This document shows, piece by piece, positions 1-7,868 of a stretch of 9,924 nt of DNA. The notes beneath the pieces were generated by a model. That model saw only the letters and a list, made by a program, of their open reading frames with translations, did not search any database and had not been told where the DNA came from. The translations under genes and the position numbers were made by a program. This stretch comes from an uncultured Campylobacter sp. GTDB lineage: Bacteria > Campylobacterota > Campylobacteria > Campylobacterales > Campylobacteraceae. Each line of letters opens with the position of its first letter. The first letter of the stretch is position 1. Where the stretch lies: assembly GCA_937875715.1 (NCBI GenBank), contig CALEHZ010000050.1, forward strand, positions 1 to 9,924, written 5' to 3'.

Positions 1-363
1 GGAAAAATCCAGCGTATTCAAATGCAGGACATTTGTTTGCCCATCACCAGCAATCAGATTTAGGGTACGGGCAACACGGACGGTCTTTTCATCAAAGTCG
101 ATGGCAAAAACATTGTCACGCACAAAATTTGTTTCTTCTGGGATGCGCTGTGCAGCCGTAAATCCTTCGCCTTCAGGAAGTCCTTTTTCACGGCGAATAT
201 CTTTCCACACTTTGAAAATGCTGTGAACGGTAAAGCCGGAGCTGCCGCAGGCAGTGTCGATGATCTTATCATTGACAGTCGGATTCATCATTTTCACACA
301 CATATCTATGACATAGCGCGGTGTAAAATACTGGCCTTTTTCGCCTTTTTGTGCTTTGCTCAT
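1..363 (-). CDS. hsdM: HsdM type I restriction-modification DNA methyltransferase, internal fragment
   Basis: The frame is open from about 363 down to the window edge (121 codons) and reads as the middle of an N6-adenine methyltransferase subunit of a type I restriction-modification system. Visible are [15 protein letters not shown] (residues 2-16), the segment that precedes motif I in this family, then motif I as DTACGSSGF (36-44; family form DPACGSGGF), which binds S-adenosylmethionine, and [13 protein letters not shown] (87-99), the next acidic strand and helix. The catalytic NPPF/NPPY motif would lie beyond position 1 and is not seen. The N-terminal helical domain is absent because atpD sequence begins at about 347-362, so the ATG at 361-363 is probably not a real start. 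G+C is about 47%, well above the neighbouring genes, which suggests DNA from another organism. The family call is firm; how it came to be here is not. Confidence 0.88.
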   Translation of the reverse strand, partial: MSKAQKGEKGQYFTPRYVIDMCVKMMNPTVNDKIIDTACGSSGFTVHSIFKVWKDIRREKGLPEGEGFTAAQRIPEETNFVRDNVFAIDFDEKTVRVARTLNLIAGDGQTNVLHLNTLDFS

Positions 364-721
364 CAAAACTAGGTGCGTCTCTGTGGATACTCCAGCGATT
401 TTTATAAACCACTTCTTCGCCCTCATCTATTAGGTCGCCAGTTACATTAAAAATACGACCCAAAACCTCTTCACCAACTGGCACAGTAATAGGTGAACCA
501 AGCGCAGTAGCCTCGTGGCCACGAGTAAGACCATCAGTCATATCCATAGCAATAGTGCGAACACGATTATCGCCAAGATGTGCAGCTGTTTCTAAAATAA
601 GCTTTTGTATTTTGCCCTCAAAGTTAAAATTAACTTCAATAGCTTCATTGATTTTTGGCAAGTAATCAACGAAATCTACATCAACTACTGGACCAATAAC
701 CTGGCTAATAGAACCCTTCAT
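269..721 (-). CDS. atpD: ATP synthase F1 beta subunit, N-terminal fragment with chimeric end
   Basis: The beta subunit carries the catalytic nucleotide sites of F1 on the cytoplasmic face of the membrane. About 125 residues are genuine: the N-terminal beta-barrel (GPVVDVDF near the start, [20 protein letters not shown] in the middle) and the entry to the nucleotide domain, ending at [16 protein letters not shown] (position 347). After that the frame runs out of phase through the hsdM fragment to a stop at 269. A complete beta subunit is about 465-470 residues, so the P-loop, catalytic glutamate and C-terminal domain are all missing. An ATG at 730 lies directly against the AAAGGA ribosome site; the ATG at 721, eight bases beyond it, is better spaced and fits the usual Campylobacter N-terminus. 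The gene follows atpG with 20 bases between. As written it cannot make a working subunit. Confidence 0.93.
   Translation of the reverse strand: MKGSISQVIGPVVDVDFVDYLPKINEAIEVNFNFEGKIQKLILETAAHLGDNRVRTIAMDMTDGLTRGHEATALGSPITVPVGEEVLGRIFNVTGDLIDEGEEVVYKNRWSIHRDAPSFDEQSTKRRKRPVFYTALCHRYVCENDESDCQ
347..362. other. Chimeric junction between atpD and hsdM
   Basis: On the minus strand the bases at 360-347 (AGCAAAGCACAAAA) fit both genes: read in one frame they complete the AtpD residues QSTK, and in another they encode SKAQK of HsdM. AtpD similarity stops at 347 and HsdM similarity begins at about 360, so the join lies inside a shared stretch of about 14 bases. G+C changes sharply at the same place. 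A short exact overlap between two unrelated essential-length genes is what a mis-joined assembly looks like, although illegitimate recombination at microhomology would look the same. Confidence 0.8.
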
Positions 722-741
722 TTTCTTCATCCTTTCGTAAA

Positions 742-1635
742 TTATTTCATACTCTCAACACCACTAATAATTTCTATTAGCTCGGTTGTAATATTTCCTT
801 GTCTAGCTTTATTATAAGCTAAATCAAGCTCTTTGACCTTTTCTTTTGCATTATTTGTCGCATTATCCATAGCTTGCATTCTAGAGCAGTGCTCTGCTGC
901 CAAGCTATCGATTAAAGAATAATACATACCATACTCTAAGTACTTTTGCATAAGTTCGCCAATTATAAGGTCGTTTTCTCCATCTGGTTCAACCTCCATC
1001 AAAGAATCGAATTTTTCTTCTTCTTCTGTGTGTTTTGGCATTTGCACTGGTACAATATCTTGAATTTTAATTTCTTGTGAAATCATATTTTTATATCCAT
1101 TGTGCACCATGATAACCTTATCTGTAACACCAGCATTAAAATCTTTAATGGCATCTTCAATAATAGACTTAGCTTTTTCGTAGGTTGGAGCCGAGCTTAC
1201 ACCACGATAGCTTTCTAAAATATCCAAACCTTGAAAGTTAAAAAATTCAATTCCTTTTTTGCCAACTGCTCTTAGGCGAACCTTTACTTTTTTAGCTTTA
1301 TACTCTTCAATAAGATTTTCAACAGCATGAATTGTGCTCATATTAAAACCACCGCAAAGACCTTTATCAGCAGTAATAAAAATGATATCTACTTTACTAA
1401 CTGGCGCGTCAACATCATAGAATTTTGGATTGCTAATTGCAGAGCCATATCTATGAATTTTATAAGAAATTTCACTCAAAATTTCTCTAATTTTTTGAGC
1501 ATAAAGTCTAGATTTTTTAGCTGCTTCTTCTGCTTTTTTTAATTTAGCAACAGAAACTAGCTTCATAGCGTTTGTTGTTTTTTGAGTATTTTGAACGCTT
1601 TTAATCTTTCTTTTTATATCTTTTAAGTTAGCCAT
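742..1635 (-). CDS. atpG: ATP synthase F1 gamma subunit
   Basis: The gamma subunit is the central rotor shaft of F1, coupling proton flow through Fo to the catalytic cycle of alpha3beta3. The 297-residue product is full length for the family. The N-terminal coiled-coil helix is [20 protein letters not shown] (residues 8-27), the conserved core strand and loop is [12 protein letters not shown] (87-98), and the C-terminal helix that enters the alpha3beta3 cavity begins at [16 protein letters not shown] (248-263). An acidic patch, TEEEEKFD (203-210), lies in the less conserved middle. It starts at ATG 1635, nine bases after atpA, with an AAAGGCG ribosome site overlapping the end of atpA. Nothing suggests damage. 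Confidence 0.97.
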   Translation of the reverse strand: MANLKDIKRKIKSVQNTQKTTNAMKLVSVAKLKKAEEAAKKSRLYAQKIREILSEISYKIHRYGSAISNPKFYDVDAPVSKVDIIFITADKGLCGGFNMSTIHAVENLIEEYKAKKVKVRLRAVGKKGIEFFNFQGLDILESYRGVSSAPTYEKAKSIIEDAIKDFNAGVTDKVIMVHNGYKNMISQEIKIQDIVPVQMPKHTEEEEKFDSLMEVEPDGENDLIIGELMQKYLEYGMYYSLIDSLAAEHCSRMQAMDNATNNAKEKVKELDLAYNKARQGNITTELIEIISGVESMK

Positions 1636-1644
1636 GTTTCGCCT

Positions 1645-3162
1645 TTATTCAGCACTAAAAGTCGCCTTAAACTCACTCAATGCCTTTTTAAGCTTCTCTT
1701 CAATATCTTTTTCTAACACTTTTTTGCTTCTTGTTTGCTCAAAAATATCAGGATATTTAGCCTCTAAATATGGATAAAGCTCTGCTTCAAATTTACTAAC
1801 TGCACTTGCTGGAATATCGTCTAAATAACCATTTGAGCCAGCATAAATTAAAACAACTTGATTTTCTACAGGAAGTGGGCTATAAGGCGGCTGTTTTAAC
1901 ACCTCAACCATTCTTTGACCACGTTCTAGCTGCTTACGGCTGCTTTCGTCAAGGTCACTAGCAAACTGTGCAAAAGCCTGAAGTTCGCGGTATTGAGCAA
2001 GCTCCAAGCGAAGTGTTCCAGCTACTTTTTTAATAGCTTTAATTTGAGCCGAACCACCCACGCGAGATACTGAAAGCCCCACATTGATAGCTGGACGAAC
2101 GCCAGAGTTAAACAAGTCAGTTTCTAAGAAAATTTGACCATCAGTAATAGAAATAACATTAGTAGGGATATACGCTGAAACATCTCCTGCTTGTGTTTCT
2201 ATGATAGGTAAAGCTGTGAGTGAGCCAGCACCTAGTTTATCGCTTAATTTACTTGCACGCTCTAAAAGACGAGAGTGTAAATAGAAAACATCTCCCGGAT
2301 ATGCCTCACGACCTGGTGGGCGGCGTAAAATTAGTGACATTTCACGGTAGGCAACAGCGTGCTTACTTAAATCATCATAAACTATAAGTGCGTGGCGTGA
2401 ATTATCGCGGAAATATTCACCCATTGTAACACCAGCATAAGGTGCTAGGTATTGCAAGGCTGCTGGATCACTAGCTGATGCCGCTACAACGATAGTATAT
2501 TCCATAGCACCATATTCTTCTAGTTTTTTAACAACTTGCGCTACGGTTGATTGTTTTTGACCAATTGCTACATAAATACAAATTACATCTTGACCTTTTT
2601 GATTTATGATAGTATCAATAGCTACTGTTGTTTTGCCTGTTTGGCGGTCACCGATAATAAGCTCTCTTTGACCACGACCGATTGGCACAAGGGCATCAAT
2701 TGCTTTAAGTCCAGTTTGAAGTGGCTCATGAACGCTCTTCCTAGCCATAATACCTTTCGCTTTTTCTTCGATAAAGCGAGTTTCGCTAGCATCAATAGGA
2801 CCTTTTGCATCAATAGGTTCTCCAAGTGAATTTACAACACGACCTATCAAAGCATCGCCTACTGGCACACGAAGAAGTTTGCCAAGTCTTTTTACACTGG
2901 TTCCCTCTACGATTTTATCAGGTTTGCCTAAAATAACAACACCAACACTGCTCTCTTCTAGATTTTGAGCAAGGCCTTTTTCTCCATGCTCAAATTCCAC
3001 CATCTCACCAGCCATAACATTTTTAAGGCCATAAACTTTGGCAACGCCATCAGCTACTGAAATTACTTTTCCAGTCTCTTCTACATTTACACTCAGATCG
3101 TAGCTTTCAATACGTTCTTTGATTATGCTACTAATCTCATCAGCTTTTAGTTTTGCACTCAC
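1645..3162 (-). CDS. atpA: ATP synthase F1 alpha subunit
   Basis: The alpha subunit alternates with beta in the F1 hexamer and binds non-catalytic nucleotide. The product is 505 residues, the normal length. It shows the N-terminal barrel (about 25-95), Walker A as GDRQTGKT (171-178), Walker B as ALIVYDD (258-264), and the SVSRVGG segment holding the conserved arginine finger (Arg367), followed by the helical C-terminal domain. The start is a GTG (3160-3162) with a strong AAGGAGA ribosome site just upstream; the residues from [14 protein letters not shown] onward match the usual N-terminus, so the frame is certain, though a slightly different start is possible. It sits nine bases after atpH and nine before atpG. 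G+C is a little higher than in the flanking stator genes, as expected for a strongly conserved, highly expressed gene. Confidence 0.98.
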   Translation of the reverse strand: MSAKLKADEISSIIKERIESYDLSVNVEETGKVISVADGVAKVYGLKNVMAGEMVEFEHGEKGLAQNLEESSVGVVILGKPDKIVEGTSVKRLGKLLRVPVGDALIGRVVNSLGEPIDAKGPIDASETRFIEEKAKGIMARKSVHEPLQTGLKAIDALVPIGRGQRELIIGDRQTGKTTVAIDTIINQKGQDVICIYVAIGQKQSTVAQVVKKLEEYGAMEYTIVVAASASDPAALQYLAPYAGVTMGEYFRDNSRHALIVYDDLSKHAVAYREMSLILRRPPGREAYPGDVFYLHSRLLERASKLSDKLGAGSLTALPIIETQAGDVSAYIPTNVISITDGQIFLETDLFNSGVRPAINVGLSVSRVGGSAQIKAIKKVAGTLRLELAQYRELQAFAQFASDLDESSRKQLERGQRMVEVLKQPPYSPLPVENQVVLIYAGSNGYLDDIPASAVSKFEAELYPYLEAKYPDIFEQTRSKKVLEKDIEEKLKKALSEFKATFSAE

Positions 3163-3171
3163 AATTTCTCC

Positions 3172-3705
3172 TTATTTAATTGCTTTTAGTATATATTCGC
3201 TAAGTTTAGTTTTAAACAAACTCATAGAAAAGCTCGCCTCAAAACCTAAATCTGCTAACTCTATTTTAATGCCATCATAATCACCTTTTTTACTTTCAAA
3301 AGAAATATTGGCATTTAATTTTTTAGAAAATTTCTCTTCAAGCTCTTTTTTGCTATTTTCATTTAAATCAAAAGAACTATAAATGGTGCCACAAAAAGAA
3401 TTATCTTTTAGAGATTTTTGATAAGAAAATTCTCTTGCTATTTGAGGTAAAACTTCTAATCTTTTTGCTTTTGCTAAAGCTGTTAAAAAATTAACAAATT
3501 TTTCATTTTTGCACTCAACAAGAGAAAGTAAAAAATTCACCTTTTCTTCATTTTTAGCAACTGGCGATTCCAATATATCTTTGAATTTTGATAAAGAAAA
3601 TGCCACAGCTATACCTTTAAGCGCATTGTCTATCTCTACTATCTGCACATTATCAATGCTAGAAAGCAAAGCAGCTACGTATTTTTTTGCTATTATTTCG
3701 TTCAT
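3172..3705 (-). CDS. atpH: ATP synthase F1 delta subunit
   Basis: Delta clamps the top of F1 to the b/b' peripheral stalk. The product has 177 residues, typical for the family. The N-terminal six-helix region begins IIAKKYVAALLSSI (4-17). The C-terminal part carries the recognisable delta signature around GIKIELADLGFEASFSMSLF (145-164), where a conserved aspartate is normally followed by Ser-hydrophobic-hydrophobic. The start codon shares one base with the atpF stop (TAATG at 3705), so translation is probably coupled, with AAGGTGAG as ribosome site inside the end of atpF. Sequence conservation in this family is low, so the operon position adds weight to the call. Confidence 0.93.
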   Translation of the reverse strand: MNEIIAKKYVAALLSSIDNVQIVEIDNALKGIAVAFSLSKFKDILESPVAKNEEKVNFLLSLVECKNEKFVNFLTALAKAKRLEVLPQIAREFSYQKSLKDNSFCGTIYSSFDLNENSKKELEEKFSKKLNANISFESKKGDYDGIKIELADLGFEASFSMSLFKTKLSEYILKAIK

Positions 3706-4211
3706 TAGCTCACCTTTTTACTAATAAGTTCGATTAAGCCTTGTTCACTTATCTTAATGCTATCATCCTCAAAAACATCAGCTATGACACCCTCAATTAC
3801 TTTTTTGACACTTGCACGACGAGCAAATTCTTTTTGTTCTATATAGTTCTCACTCATTGTTTTTACAGTATTCCAAGTATCTTTTTCAATTTTAGCAGCT
3901 AATTGTCTAGCCTCTATTTTGCCAGCTTCTATGAATTTTTCAGCTAAAGCCCTTGTTTCTTCTACTTTTGCTTTTGCTGCCTCTTCTTTTGCTTGTGCTT
4001 CTAAAATCTTATTTCTACTTTGCGTAATTCTGCTTTCTATACCTTGAATACGAGCCCTATAAGCATTTTTAATAGGATTTGCTAAAAAATAATATAAAAT
4101 TCCAGCAAAAATCAAAAAATTCAAAGTTCTAGCTACTATATCGTAGTTTGCTTCACCATTTGCACTTGCTCCAAAAGCAAACATTGGCAATAGAAAAAAT
4201 AAATATTTCAT
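3705..4211 (-). CDS. atpF: ATP synthase Fo b subunit, with signal-like N-terminus
   Basis: This is one strand of the peripheral stalk that holds F1 against the membrane. The 168-residue product begins with a hydrophobic stretch resembling a cleavable signal peptide (residues 1-17, ending FGASA), then a second hydrophobic segment (about 29-45) that is the membrane anchor, then a long charged, alanine-rich helix (about 50-135) typical of the b-subunit coiled coil. Canonical b subunits have only one N-terminal membrane segment, so the extra leader is notable; from memory, epsilonproteobacterial b subunits share it. The ribosome site GGGGGAAG is immediately upstream of ATG 4211. It follows atpF' by eight bases and overlaps atpH by one. 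Confidence 0.93.
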   Translation of the reverse strand: MKYLFFLLPMFAFGASANGEANYDIVARTLNFLIFAGILYYFLANPIKNAYRARIQGIESRITQSRNKILEAQAKEEAAKAKVEETRALAEKFIEAGKIEARQLAAKIEKDTWNTVKTMSENYIEQKEFARRASVKKVIEGVIADVFEDDSIKISEQGLIELISKKVS

Positions 4212-4219
4212 ACTTCCCC

Positions 4220-4642
4220 CTATAAATTTGAAAGCTTTGATTTTAAAGCAACTTTAATGTCAACTAAATTTTTTCTAAGCTCTACTTTTAGCTCTTCATT
4301 TTCTACTTTTAAAGCATCTTCAAATTCTTTATATTCTTGATCAAGTTCGCTTCTTCTATGCTCAATTTTAGCTTTAGACTCATCATTTGCTATTTGTATA
4401 GCCTGAGCCTTTATAGCATTTACTTCTTCTCTAGCTTTGGCTAAAATAGCAGCAGATTCGTCTTGGTATTTTTTGATATCTTTACCATAGTTAGCCACAT
4501 CTTTTTCGCTTTCGATTATGCCTTGATCTCGCGCATCCACAAAATTCAAAACTGGCTTAAACAAAATCTTGTTTAAAAGATAAATAAGTGCTAAAAATAC
4601 AATAACTGTAAGTAAGAGCAGCTCTTTATCGATTTCAAGCAT
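4220..4642 (-). CDS. atpF': ATP synthase Fo b' subunit
   Basis: This is the second, divergent stalk subunit (b'), expected to pair with AtpF as a heterodimer. The 140-residue product has one N-terminal membrane segment (about 8-26, LLLLTVIVFLALIYLLNKI) followed by the conserved FKPV and DARDQGI region (28-42), then a long charged helix rich in Lys, Glu and Ala. Having both b and b' in one operon is known from cyanobacteria, alphaproteobacteria and epsilonproteobacteria. It is the first atp gene of the run. ATG 4642 has an excellent ribosome site, AAGGAGG, four to five bases upstream. The 54 bases before it form the largest spacer in the block, so a promoter for the atp genes could lie there or inside parB. 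Confidence 0.93.
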   Translation of the reverse strand: MLEIDKELLLLTVIVFLALIYLLNKILFKPVLNFVDARDQGIIESEKDVANYGKDIKKYQDESAAILAKAREEVNAIKAQAIQIANDESKAKIEHRRSELDQEYKEFEDALKVENEELKVELRKNLVDIKVALKSKLSNL

Positions 4643-4667
4643 TTTTCCTCCTTTGACTTTAACTAAA

Positions 4668-4681
4668 AATTGTTCGCAATT
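4668..4681 (-). terminator. Weak hairpin followed by T-run between parB and atpF'
   Basis: Read on the minus strand, AATTG and CAATT form a five-pair stem around the tetraloop CGAA, followed at once by TTTTT. The form is that of an intrinsic terminator or attenuator placed between parB and the ATP synthase genes, but the stem is short and has one G-C pair, so it would be inefficient. Partial termination that separates par from atp expression is possible; chance occurrence in A+T-rich DNA is also possible. Confidence 0.25.
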
Positions 4682-4696
4682 CTACAATATTTTTAG

Positions 4697-5518
4697 CTAA
4701 ATTTTGCTTAATTTTATAATTAAATTTTCTATTTCTTTTGAATTTTCAAAACTTAGTGTCAATTTATTTTTATTTGAACTAGCACAAATTCCAAGACTTT
4801 TAAAACAATCTTTAAGTCCTGAAATTTTTTTTTCTAGCTCTGTTTTGCTTTGCGGTTTTTTAATTTTTTGTGCTAATTCTTCTGTAGCTCTTACACTTAG
4901 TTTTTGCCCTACGATGCTATCTGCTAGCATTTTTTCATTTTTTTTATCAAGCCCAACTAGCACTTTTGCATGTCCGCTTGATATTTTGCCAGAGTTGATT
5001 AACTCTTTTGTTTTTTCATCCAGATTTAAAAGACGCAAGGTATTTGCCACCCAGCTTCTGCTTTTTTTAACTAAATTTGCCAATTCTTCTTGCGTAATTT
5101 TATGCTCGCTAATTAGCTCTTTTAAGCTATTTGCAAGCTCTAAAGGATTTAAATTTTCTCTTTGGATATTTTCAATTAAAGCAAGCTGTCTTAAATTTTT
5201 TTCATCTATATTTATGACAATTGCCTTTATTTCATCATTACCAAGTATTTTAGTAGCTCTTAGTCTGCGCTCACCTGCTACAAGTGTGTATTCGTTTTGA
5301 GATTTTTTTATTACCACAATTGGCTGAATAAGCCCGTGTTCTTTTATACTCTGCGAAAGCTCATTTAGAGCCTCTTTGTCAAAATTTGTGCGTGGTTGAA
5401 ATGGATTTGGCGTGATTTGCGAGATTTTTATACTTCTTACTTTTTCTTTATTTAGCTCTCTATCATAATCAAAATTCGCATCATCTAAAAGTGCTTCTAA
5501 ACCTGTCCCCATAGCCAT
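4697..5518 (-). CDS. parB: ParB/Spo0J chromosome-partitioning DNA-binding protein
   Basis: ParB binds parS sites, spreads as a CTP-dependent clamp and works with ParA in origin segregation. The 273-residue product has the ordered family boxes: ITPNPFQPRTNFD (35-47), the CTP-binding box GERRLRA (82-88), ENIQREN (116-122), a helix-turn-helix around ITQEELANLVKKSRSWVANT (141-160) and a C-terminal dimerisation region from about 230. ATG 5518 sits four bases after parA, with GAGGTGA as ribosome site overlapping the parA stop; a second ATG at 5512 is possible. I found no match to the canonical parS palindrome in this window, so its sites presumably lie elsewhere. Linkage of parAB to fmt, birA and atp instead of to the gid/rnpA region is, from memory, characteristic of Campylobacter and relatives. 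Confidence 0.96.
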   Translation of the reverse strand: MAMGTGLEALLDDANFDYDRELNKEKVRSIKISQITPNPFQPRTNFDKEALNELSQSIKEHGLIQPIVVIKKSQNEYTLVAGERRLRATKILGNDEIKAIVINIDEKNLRQLALIENIQRENLNPLELANSLKELISEHKITQEELANLVKKSRSWVANTLRLLNLDEKTKELINSGKISSGHAKVLVGLDKKNEKMLADSIVGQKLSVRATEELAQKIKKPQSKTELEKKISGLKDCFKSLGICASSNKNKLTLSFENSKEIENLIIKLSKI

Positions 5519-5522
5519 TTAA

Positions 5523-6296
5523 TCACCTCATTATAGAAGTAGCTAGACTTTGATATGCTACTGAGCCACTTGATTTGATGTCATATAAAATTACCGGTTT
5601 GCCAAAACTTGGACTCTCAGCCAATTTTACATTGCGTGGGATAATGATATATTCATCATCATTTTTAAAAAGCTTATTATCAAAATGCTTTTTAAGATCT
5701 AAAATTACTTCTTTTGAAAGATTATTTTGCGCACTATACATGGTCGGCAAAAAGCCTTTAATGCTTAGTTTTTTGTTTATTGTTTCTTTTACCACTTTAA
5801 TGGTATTTAAAATCTGCGCCAGTCCTTCCATGGCATAAAATTCACATTGTATAGGAATGATTACAGAATCACTAGCACAAAGTGCGTTTATGGTTAGTGC
5901 TCCAAGTGTTGGCGGACTATCAATTATAATGTAATCATAGATGTCGCCAAGCTCTTCTATTTTATCAGACAAAATTGTTTTGTAATTTTGTTCTTTTTTA
6001 GAAAATTCTTGTTCTATTCCTACAAGAGCAATATTTGACGGAATTAAATCAAGAGTTGAAATCTGAGTTTTAAGCAAAATTTCATTTAATTTTTTGCTTC
6101 CAGTTAAGGCATGATAAATATTAAACTCATAATCACGCCTAGAAAAGCCAAGCCCAGTTGTAGCATTTGCTTGTGGGTCAATGTCGATTAAAAGCACTTT
6201 TTTTTCAGCCACCGCCAAAGATGCGGCTAGATTAACAGCAGTAGTGGTCTTTCCTACGCCACCTTTTTGATTGGCTATCGTTATTACTTCGCTCAT
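5523..6296 (-). CDS. parA: ParA/Soj chromosome-partitioning ATPase
   Basis: ParA is a deviant Walker ATPase that forms nucleoid-bound dimers and drives ParB-parS complexes apart. The 257-residue product is complete. It has the deviant Walker A motif KGGVGKTT (11-18) including the signature lysine, the A' motif DIDPQAN (38-44), and Walker B with the following loop as IIIDSPPTLG (123-132). There is no N-terminal helix-turn-helix, which places it with the short chromosomal Soj type and not with the long plasmid ParA proteins. ATG 6296 overlaps the birA stop as ATGA, indicating translational coupling, and parB follows after four bases. Confidence 0.97.
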   Translation of the reverse strand: MSEVITIANQKGGVGKTTTAVNLAASLAVAEKKVLLIDIDPQANATTGLGFSRRDYEFNIYHALTGSKKLNEILLKTQISTLDLIPSNIALVGIEQEFSKKEQNYKTILSDKIEELGDIYDYIIIDSPPTLGALTINALCASDSVIIPIQCEFYAMEGLAQILNTIKVVKETINKKLSIKGFLPTMYSAQNNLSKEVILDLKKHFDNKLFKNDDEYIIIPRNVKLAESPSFGKPVILYDIKSSGSVAYQSLATSIMR

Positions 6297-6928
6297 CTTT
6301 GTGAATATACCTTTTTCCCATTTATAATTACAGATCCATCATTTTGAAATATTGCTTTTTCCATACTAACAAGCTTATTTTCAATATGAATGCTGAATTT
6401 TTTAGACTTTTGGAATTCTAGCAATAATTTGCTTAAAATCTCATTCCATTTTGGCAAATTTTCTAAATATTTTTCAAAATTTTTTACAAGCTCCATTTTA
6501 TCAATATTTATATCCAAAACTCCAGCATACTCTGGCGCAGAGCATAAATTTATTCCCATTCCGCAAACCAAGTTTTCACCGCTTTTTGTGGTTATCACGC
6601 CGCCTATTTTTTTTTCATCCACATAAAAATCATTTGGCCATTTTAGCCAAACTTTTGAACCTTTTTGTCTTAAGCTTTCTGCCATCAAAAAAGCAAAATA
6701 AATACTAGCCGAACAAAGCTCTAAATCATCAGGCAAAGCATCTAGGCTTAAAGCAAAGCTTAAAAATAAATTTCCCTTATCGCTTTGCCAAAGATTCCCA
6801 CGAGACCCAAAACCAGCGCTTTGAGCACTAGCTACTAGCATACAAGGTGCTTTTTGTTCGCCTTTTTTTAAAGCAGACAAAAGCTCATTTTGCGTAGAAT
6901 CCACCAAATTTTTAAAAATAATCAGCAA
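6293..6928 (-). CDS. birA: Biotin--[acetyl-CoA-carboxylase] ligase, lacking the repressor domain
   Basis: The enzyme makes biotinyl-5'-AMP and transfers biotin to the carrier lysine of carboxylases. The 211-residue product has the catalytic domain only: VDSTQNE at the start (9-15), the flexible adenylate loop as GFGSRGNLW (39-47; GRGRRGRKW in E. coli), KWPND (96-100) and KIGG (107-110) with the conserved lysine, then CGMGINL (122-128). The N-terminal helix-turn-helix of E. coli BirA is missing, so it should not act as a biotin repressor. The last 40 or so residues may be a small SH3-like cap. The start is TTG at 6926-6928, inside the end of fmt (17-base overlap); no ATG upstream of VDSTQ is available in frame, and the usual N-terminal length supports this choice. 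Confidence 0.93.
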   Translation of the reverse strand: MLIIFKNLVDSTQNELLSALKKGEQKAPCMLVASAQSAGFGSRGNLWQSDKGNLFLSFALSLDALPDDLELCSASIYFAFLMAESLRQKGSKVWLKWPNDFYVDEKKIGGVITTKSGENLVCGMGINLCSAPEYAGVLDINIDKMELVKNFEKYLENLPKWNEILSKLLLEFQKSKKFSIHIENKLVSMEKAIFQNDGSVIINGKKVYSQR

Positions 6929-7808
6929 TTTTTAATCTTTTTCCATTTATGTATTCTTTTGCGCTAAGCGCCTTTTTGCCGACTTCTTGGAGGCTTTTTA
7001 TTTTTACAATTCCGCCATTTGCCCCCACACAAAAGCTATCATCATTTATAGCACAAATCTTGCCTATTTCGCAGTTTTTTTTGTTTAAAATCTCAATATC
7101 AAGTAGTTTTGTGCCATTTTTTAAATAAATTCCTGGCCAAGGATTAAAGGCTAAAAATTTACGCCAAATCACGTTTATATCATCATTAAAGTCAATTAAG
7201 CCATTGTCTTTTTTTATTTTTTTACATTTTGAAGCAAGAGCACCAAATTGTTCTAAAGGCGCTATATTTTCGTAGTTTTCTAAGGTTTTTAGAGCTAAAG
7301 ACGCTGCCATTTTAGAAAATTCATCAAAAAGTTCTTTTGCGCTTTTATTTTCTATATCACAGGCGCAAAATGCTAGCATATCGCCATCATCGAGCCCCAC
7401 ACCCATTTTCATCGCAGTTACGCCGCCGATTTTTGCCCCTTTTAAAATCATATCTTGGATTGGACTAGCACCACGAAATGCTGGTAAAATCGAAGCATGT
7501 AAGTTTATACAAGGCGCAATATTTAAAATCTGAGCACTCAAAAGCTCGCCATAAGCAGCAACCACGATAAAATCAGGTTTTAAATCTTTTATAATAGCAG
7601 CTGAATTTTTTAAATTTTCTGGCTGAAAAAGTTTTAGATTAAGCTCATTTGCTAAAATTTTCACAGGCGGTGCTTGAAGCTCCATTTTACGCCCAACAGG
7701 CTTATCTGGCTTTGTAAAAACGCCAACGATTTCAAAATGTTTTGCTAGCTTTTCAAGCACGATTTTAGCATATTCTGGCGTGCCAATAAAAAGAACTTTT
7801 TTTCTCAT
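6912..7808 (-). CDS. fmt: Methionyl-tRNA formyltransferase
   Basis: Fmt transfers a formyl group from 10-formyltetrahydrofolate to initiator Met-tRNA. The Rossmann-like catalytic domain starts LFIGTPEYAK and contains the key motif INLHASILPAFRGASPIQ, with the catalytic Asn and His in NLH, and GLDDGDM with the catalytic Asp; the C-terminal domain covers roughly the last 95 residues. Total length, 298-300 residues, is normal. Two starts are possible. ATG 7814 abuts TTAGG with no spacing, while ATG 7808 lies five bases after AGGA, so I prefer 7808 (MRKKVLFIG). The gene overlaps birA by 17 bases. Its upstream region is taken up by a 13-base-pair inverted repeat and the repeat that leads into the oppositely oriented dxs fragment. 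Confidence 0.96.
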   Translation of the reverse strand: MRKKVLFIGTPEYAKIVLEKLAKHFEIVGVFTKPDKPVGRKMELQAPPVKILANELNLKLFQPENLKNSAAIIKDLKPDFIVVAAYGELLSAQILNIAPCINLHASILPAFRGASPIQDMILKGAKIGGVTAMKMGVGLDDGDMLAFCACDIENKSAKELFDEFSKMAASLALKTLENYENIAPLEQFGALASKCKKIKKDNGLIDFNDDINVIWRKFLAFNPWPGIYLKNGTKLLDIEILNKKNCEIGKICAINDDSFCVGANGGIVKIKSLQEVGKKALSAKEYINGKRLKIADYF

Positions 7809-7831
7809 TTTCATCCTAAAATTAAATATTT

Positions 7832-7868
7832 TTTTCTGAATTTTTTAAAATCTAGAAAATTCAGAAAA
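7832..7868. repeat. 13-bp inverted repeat upstream of fmt
   Basis: TTTTCTGAATTTT (7832-7844) is matched by its exact reverse complement AAAATTCAGAAAA (7856-7868) across an 11-base loop. It lies 18 bases before the first fmt ATG, marks the left edge of the AAAATTCA-rich block, and its right arm is already part of the in-frame repeat of the dxs fragment. It has the same core as the hairpins downstream of dxs. Its function is not known; it could be a structural element, a protein site or a by-product of the repeat. Confidence 0.7.

Noticed and set aside
60..272. A short minus-strand frame within the first 300 bases
   Set aside because: It is out of frame with the clear HsdM translation and shows no recognisable motif.
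4704..5300. A 198-codon plus-strand frame rich in Phe, Leu and Ser
   Set aside because: It is antisense to parB, whose motifs are all intact; the composition is that of a reverse-complement shadow of A+T-rich coding DNA.
4697..6296. A canonical parS site within or next to parAB
   Set aside because: No stretch resembling the TGTTTCACGTGAAACA palindrome was found by eye in this window.
7815..7860. A sigma-70 promoter for fmt
   Set aside because: The A+T-rich spacer offers several loose -10-like hexamers but no convincing extended -10, and the inverted repeat confounds reading it.
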